From the NCBI GenBank assembly GCA_934409175.1, contig CAKRVX010000096.1, positions 1-7,684 of the forward strand: a DNA stretch of 7,684 nucleotides. The letters are read 5' to 3'. Made by a program: the position numbers and the translations under genes. The notes under the pieces are model-generated. The model searched no databases. It saw only the letters and a program-made list of their open reading frames with translations, and had not been told where the DNA came from. Origin of the DNA: an uncultured Blautia sp. GTDB taxonomy: Bacteria > Bacillota > Clostridia > Lachnospirales > Lachnospiraceae. Shown here piece by piece: positions 5,431-7,684 of this stretch. The first letter of the stretch is position 1, and each line of letters opens with the position of its first letter.

Positions 5431-6789
5431 TTATTTCTCAAGGATATCAGTGATATCCCGCAGACCTTTCTGAGTTGTGACGATGATCACAGTGTCTCCT
5501 ACCTGAATGGTATCATGTCCACGAGGAATTTTTACTACTCCATTACGGTTCAGGTATCCCACCAGAAGGTTTTTGCGAAGATTTAGGTCAGAAAGAGGGA
5601 TACCCACTACAGGAGAATTTTCCCGGATCGCAAATTCCAGCGCTTCAGCTCTGTTGTCAAGAATATGGTAAAGAGTTTCGATGTTGCTTCCTATACTGTT
5701 CTGCATGGCGCGAACATACTGGAGAATATAATCGGCAGTAATATATTTCGGGTAGATTACGCTTCCAATGTCCAGATTGTCGATCACATCGTCAAAGGCA
5801 AGGCGATTGACTTTTGCTACCAGCTTGGCTTTGGAAATAGTTTTTGCAAATAATGCAAGGAATACATTTTCTTCATCCAGATTAGTAAGGGAAACAAAAG
5901 CTTCTGATCTGGCAAGCCCTTCTTCCATAAGAAGAGAACGATCTGTGCCGTCACCGTTGATAATGGTTGCTTCAGGTAAAAGATCACTGAGTGTCTCACA
6001 ACGCTGTGCGTTCTGCTCTATAATCTTTACGGAAATGTTCATATCCAGCAAGGCTTTTGTCAGATAATAAGAAATAGTTCCGCCACCTACAATAATGGCA
6101 TTTTTTACCTGATTGGTTTTCAGCCCGATTTTTTTGAAAAAAGCAGCTGCATTTACAGGCGCAGCCAGAATGGACACCATATCTCCATCATGAACTACAT
6201 GATTACCACCGGGGATAGAAACCGTGTCGCGGCTTTCTATTGCACAGAAAAGAACATCGCATCGCAGAGTCTCTGTAATACGTGAAATCGTCATTCCGTC
6301 CAGACCGAATTCAGGGAGCACTTTGAACTTGAGAAGTTCTACACGTCCACGTGCAAATGTGTCAATCTTGATGGCAGATGGAAAACGTAACAGACGGGAA
6401 ATTTCCTGTGCGGCCGCCAGTTCAGGATTGATGATCATAGTCACACCCAACCGTTTCTTGATAAAACCGATTTCTTTTCCGTAAATTGGGTTACGGACAC
6501 GGGCAATGGTCTGACAATGACCTGTTTTCTGAGCAATCAGACAACACAGAAGATTCATTTCATCAGAACCTGTAACAGCGATGAGGATATCGGCATTTTC
6601 AATACCGGCTTCCATTAAAGTATTAATGCTGGCTCCGTTTCCTACGATTCCCATGGCATCGATATCATCCTGAAGAGAATTGATTACTGTGGAAGAAACA
6701 TCTACCAGAGTAATATCCGATTCTTCTTCCTGAAGCTGTTCAGCCAGGGTCCGTCCAACTTTGCCGCACCCGATAATAATTATCTGCAT
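5431..6789 (-). CDS. trkA: Trk system potassium uptake regulatory subunit TrkA (double RCK)
   Basis: Cytosolic nucleotide-binding protein that forms a ring under TrkH and gates K+ flow in response to NAD(H) or ATP/ADP. The 452 residues contain two tandem RCK modules. The first Rossmann domain has GCGKVG at 7-12 and the ribose-binding acidic Asp30 in ITLVDVS; RCK-C follows at about 140-225. The second has VGGGTIS at 234-240 and Glu258 in IIEQN, followed by RCK-C at about 370-450, ending IPRGHDTIQVGDTVIIV. Two modules in one chain mark the TrkA type; KtrA has one. The first gene of the operon, it starts with GGAGG only 4 nt before the ATG, slightly tight. A stem-loop lies in its leader and a sigma-A promoter at 6886-6914. 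Confidence 0.97.
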   Translation of the reverse strand: MQIIIIGCGKVGRTLAEQLQEEESDITLVDVSSTVINSLQDDIDAMGIVGNGASINTLMEAGIENADILIAVTGSDEMNLLCCLIAQKTGHCQTIARVRNPIYGKEIGFIKKRLGVTMIINPELAAAQEISRLLRFPSAIKIDTFARGRVELLKFKVLPEFGLDGMTISRITETLRCDVLFCAIESRDTVSIPGGNHVVHDGDMVSILAAPVNAAAFFKKIGLKTNQVKNAIIVGGGTISYYLTKALLDMNISVKIIEQNAQRCETLSDLLPEATIINGDGTDRSLLMEEGLARSEAFVSLTNLDEENVFLALFAKTISKAKLVAKVNRLAFDDVIDNLDIGSVIYPKYITADYILQYVRAMQNSIGSNIETLYHILDNRAEALEFAIRENSPVVGIPLSDLNLRKNLLVGYLNRNGVVKIPRGHDTIQVGDTVIIVTTQKGLRDITDILEK

Positions 6790-6811
6790 AATTCCTCCAA
6801 TAATAGACTTA

Positions 6812-6833
6812 AGTACGCTGAAGACAGCGTACT
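6812..6833 (-). promoter_or_regulatory. 9-bp stem-loop in the trkA leader
   Basis: AGTACGCTG and CAGCGTACT pair perfectly around a 4-nt loop (TCTT on the minus strand). The structure sits 13 nt before the GGAGG of trkA, within the predicted 5' leader of about 90 nt. No U-run follows, so it is not an attenuator of the usual kind. It could stabilise the messenger, bind a protein, or act as a DNA operator. It is too small to be the known c-di-AMP riboswitch associated with K+ transport genes. Confidence 0.6.
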
Positions 6834-6885
6834 CTAATCTAAATATTTATATAGTAAATTTTTTCTTGTATAATAAAGCAAAAAT

Positions 6886-6914
6886 ACTATAGCACTGTTA
6901 TAACTATTTGTAAA
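6886..6914 (-). promoter_or_regulatory. Sigma-A promoter of trkAH
   Basis: On the minus strand TTTACA (6914-6909) and TATAGT (6891-6886) each match consensus at 5 of 6 positions and are spaced by exactly 17 bp. A TGC directly before the -10 gives an extended -10. The inferred start near 6879 yields a leader of about 90 nt, AT-rich except for the stem-loop at 6812-6833. Confidence 0.65.
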
Positions 6915-6987
6915 TATGAAATTTTTGTGATTTTTATTCAGGAGAATATTCGTATCAGGACGTTGACAGAATTGTATAAGTATGCGC

Positions 6988-7014
6988 ACCTTTTGGAAAA
7001 TATGACATAAAATA
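6988..7014 (+). promoter_or_regulatory. Sigma-K-like (mother-cell) promoter of cotJ
   Basis: CATAAAATA (7006-7014) fits the sigma-K -10 consensus CATANNNTA fully, and the AC of GCACC (6988-6989) lies 16 bp upstream as the short sigma-K -35 requires. The -10 also fits sigma-E (CATACAAT) at 7 of 8 positions, but no sigma-E -35 is found at the right distance. The start would be near 7020, about 30 nt before cotJA. B. subtilis cotJ is sigma-E controlled, so the sigma factor used here is inference. Confidence 0.45.
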
Positions 7015-7050
7015 TTAAGGAAAACCGCTTTTGAGAGGAAGGATTTTTGC

Positions 7051-7371
7051 ATGGAAAATTATCAGATGCGCCGTAACTGCGGCAGACCATACAATCGTAC
7101 CTGTGGCATGAACCGGTCACAGCCAATAAAAGAAGTTCCAGACAGAGAGTGTAGCTGTGCCAGAAAATCGGAGTGTAACTGTATTATGCCGGGATCAAAA
7201 GGAAAAAATGATGAGATGTTTTCTCATTTACAATACCTGGAACCTGCCATGGCTTATGTACCATGTCAGAAGTTCACAGAAAATTTTACACTTTCCTACG
7301 GACTGAGTGTGGGAACTATTTTTCCACAGCTTTGTAAACCATTTTGCGGAAAGAGAGGTGGGCGCAGATGA
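7051..7371 (+). CDS. cotJA: Spore coat associated protein CotJA, cysteine-rich variant
   Basis: Small protein of the cotJ operon, in B. subtilis incorporated with CotJC into the inner spore coat. The C-terminal half carries the family core: PAMAYVPCQKF (65-75), then SVGTIFPQLCKPF (86-98). The 106-residue chain is longer than the 82 residues of B. subtilis because of an N-terminal extension with CGRPYNRTCG and a CSC...CNC cluster (34-44). In all there are nine cysteines (10, 18, 34, 36, 42, 44, 72, 95, 99). The start is supported by AAGGA 7 nt upstream within GAGAGGAAGGA. It is followed by cotJB with an ATGA overlap, and its identity is strengthened by that context. A late mother-cell promoter lies just upstream. 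Confidence 0.88.
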   Translation: MENYQMRRNCGRPYNRTCGMNRSQPIKEVPDRECSCARKSECNCIMPGSKGKNDEMFSHLQYLEPAMAYVPCQKFTENFTLSYGLSVGTIFPQLCKPFCGKRGGRR

Positions 7372-7643
7372 GAGATATGGATTCGAAAAAACAGCTGCTT
7401 TCCAGGATCAATGAGGTAAGCTTCGGGGTAGATGATATGTTGCTTTATCTGGATACTCATCCATGTGATGCGAAAGGTCTTGAATATTGCAGGGAACTGG
7501 TAAAAGAAAGAAAAAAACTTCTGCAGGAATATTCAGAAAGGTTTGGACCTTTGACTATCGATTGTACTGATCAGCAGGAAAGCAACACCTGGAAATGGAT
7601 GGAACAACCGTTCCCATGGGAAAAGGAAGGAGCGTGCAGATAA
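7368..7643 (+). CDS. cotJB: Spore coat protein CotJB
   Basis: Second gene of the spore-coat operon; a small mother-cell protein needed with CotJA and CotJC in coat assembly. Its biochemical role is not established. The 91 residues show the family's marks: LYLDTHPCDAKGLEYC (26-41), YSERFGPLTID (55-65) and the tryptophan-rich tail WKWMEQPFPWE (75-85). The ATG at 7368 overlaps the cotJA stop (ATGA), with AGAGAGGTG ending 7 nt upstream, and is preferred to the in-frame ATG at 7344 deep inside cotJA. Translational coupling with cotJA is likely. Confidence 0.93.
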   Translation: MRDMDSKKQLLSRINEVSFGVDDMLLYLDTHPCDAKGLEYCRELVKERKKLLQEYSERFGPLTIDCTDQQESNTWKWMEQPFPWEKEGACR

Positions 7644-7646
7644 TTT

Positions 7647-7684
7647 ATGTGGAATTATGAAAAAAGACTTCAATATCCAATAAA
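7647..7684 (+). CDS. cotJC: Spore coat protein CotJC, 5' end only (manganese catalase family)
   Basis: The first 12 codons read MWNYEKRLQYPI, the characteristic opening of CotJC, and the gene runs off the window. CotJC belongs to the manganese-catalase/ferritin-like family and is a coat component that may remove peroxide; the metal ligands lie outside the window. The ATG is 3 nt after the cotJB stop. GGAAGGAG (7625-7632) is 14 nt upstream, rather far, so coupling to cotJB may matter. Order and spacing complete a cotJABC operon. Confidence 0.85.
   Translation, partial: MWNYEKRLQYPI

Noticed and set aside
6790..6900. c-di-AMP (ydaO) riboswitch upstream of trkA
   Set aside because: The leader is only about 90 nt, almost all A/T, with a single small stem; the conserved core of that riboswitch is not present.
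7344..7367. Earlier in-frame ATG for cotJB at 7344
   Set aside because: It lies inside cotJA and lacks a ribosome binding site, whereas the ATG at 7368 has AGAGAGGTG upstream and makes the usual ATGA overlap.

Overview
The window looks like chromosomal DNA of an endospore-forming, AT-rich anaerobic Firmicute, most likely a gut Lachnospiraceae-type Clostridium relative. The evidence is the spoIIGA-sigE pair, a cotJABC spore-coat operon, strong AGGAGG-type ribosome binding sites before most genes, and the sequence style of the encoded proteins. The genus is inferred from impression, not from a search.

Left edge (1-67): a short GC-rich stretch with two perfect hairpins that resembles the right end of an IS200/IS605-type element, or the 3' end of its TnpB guide RNA. 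It abuts the stop codon of aroE. Next comes aroE (68-943, minus), a shikimate dehydrogenase whose length and residue spacing are closer to the YdiB subtype. Its own sigma-A promoter (TTGACA-17-TAAAAT) lies at 1008-1036.

Divergent control region (about 1000-1219): back to back with aroE is the spoIIG promoter. It has perfect TTGACA and TATAAT hexamers 21 bp apart, the same stretched spacing known from the Spo0A-activated spoIIG promoter of Bacillus subtilis. It also has Spo0A-box-like heptamers and a 10-bp tandem repeat upstream. It drives spoIIGA (1220-2065) and sigE (2082-2792): the membrane protease that matures pro-sigma-E, and the mother-cell sigma factor itself. The position usually held by sigG in this cluster is occupied by a radical SAM gene of the PflX/COG1313 type (2863-3789).

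Convergent region (3790-3978): a strong AAGGAGG, an 8-bp GC hairpin and a 24-codon AT-rich ORF follow the radical SAM gene. An AT-rich hairpin with a U-run in the other direction probably terminates the trk operon.

Potassium uptake operon (3979-6789, minus): trkA, the double-RCK regulator, is transcribed first, followed 12 bp later by trkH, the membrane subunit. A good sigma-A promoter (TTTACA-17-TATAGT with extended TG) lies at 6886-6914. The roughly 90-nt leader carries a perfect 9-bp stem-loop shortly before the trkA ribosome binding site.

Right edge (7051-7684, plus): cotJA, cotJB (4-bp overlap) and the first 12 codons of cotJC form a spore-coat operon. A sigma-K-like promoter (AC-16-CATAAAATA) lies upstream. 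Two loci of the window therefore belong to the mother-cell sporulation programme (the sigma-E switch and coat genes), interleaved with housekeeping functions (shikimate pathway, K+ uptake). I see no clear new defence or mobile system. The most original items are the hairpin-bridged small ORF, the radical SAM gene in the sigG position, and the IS605-like end.
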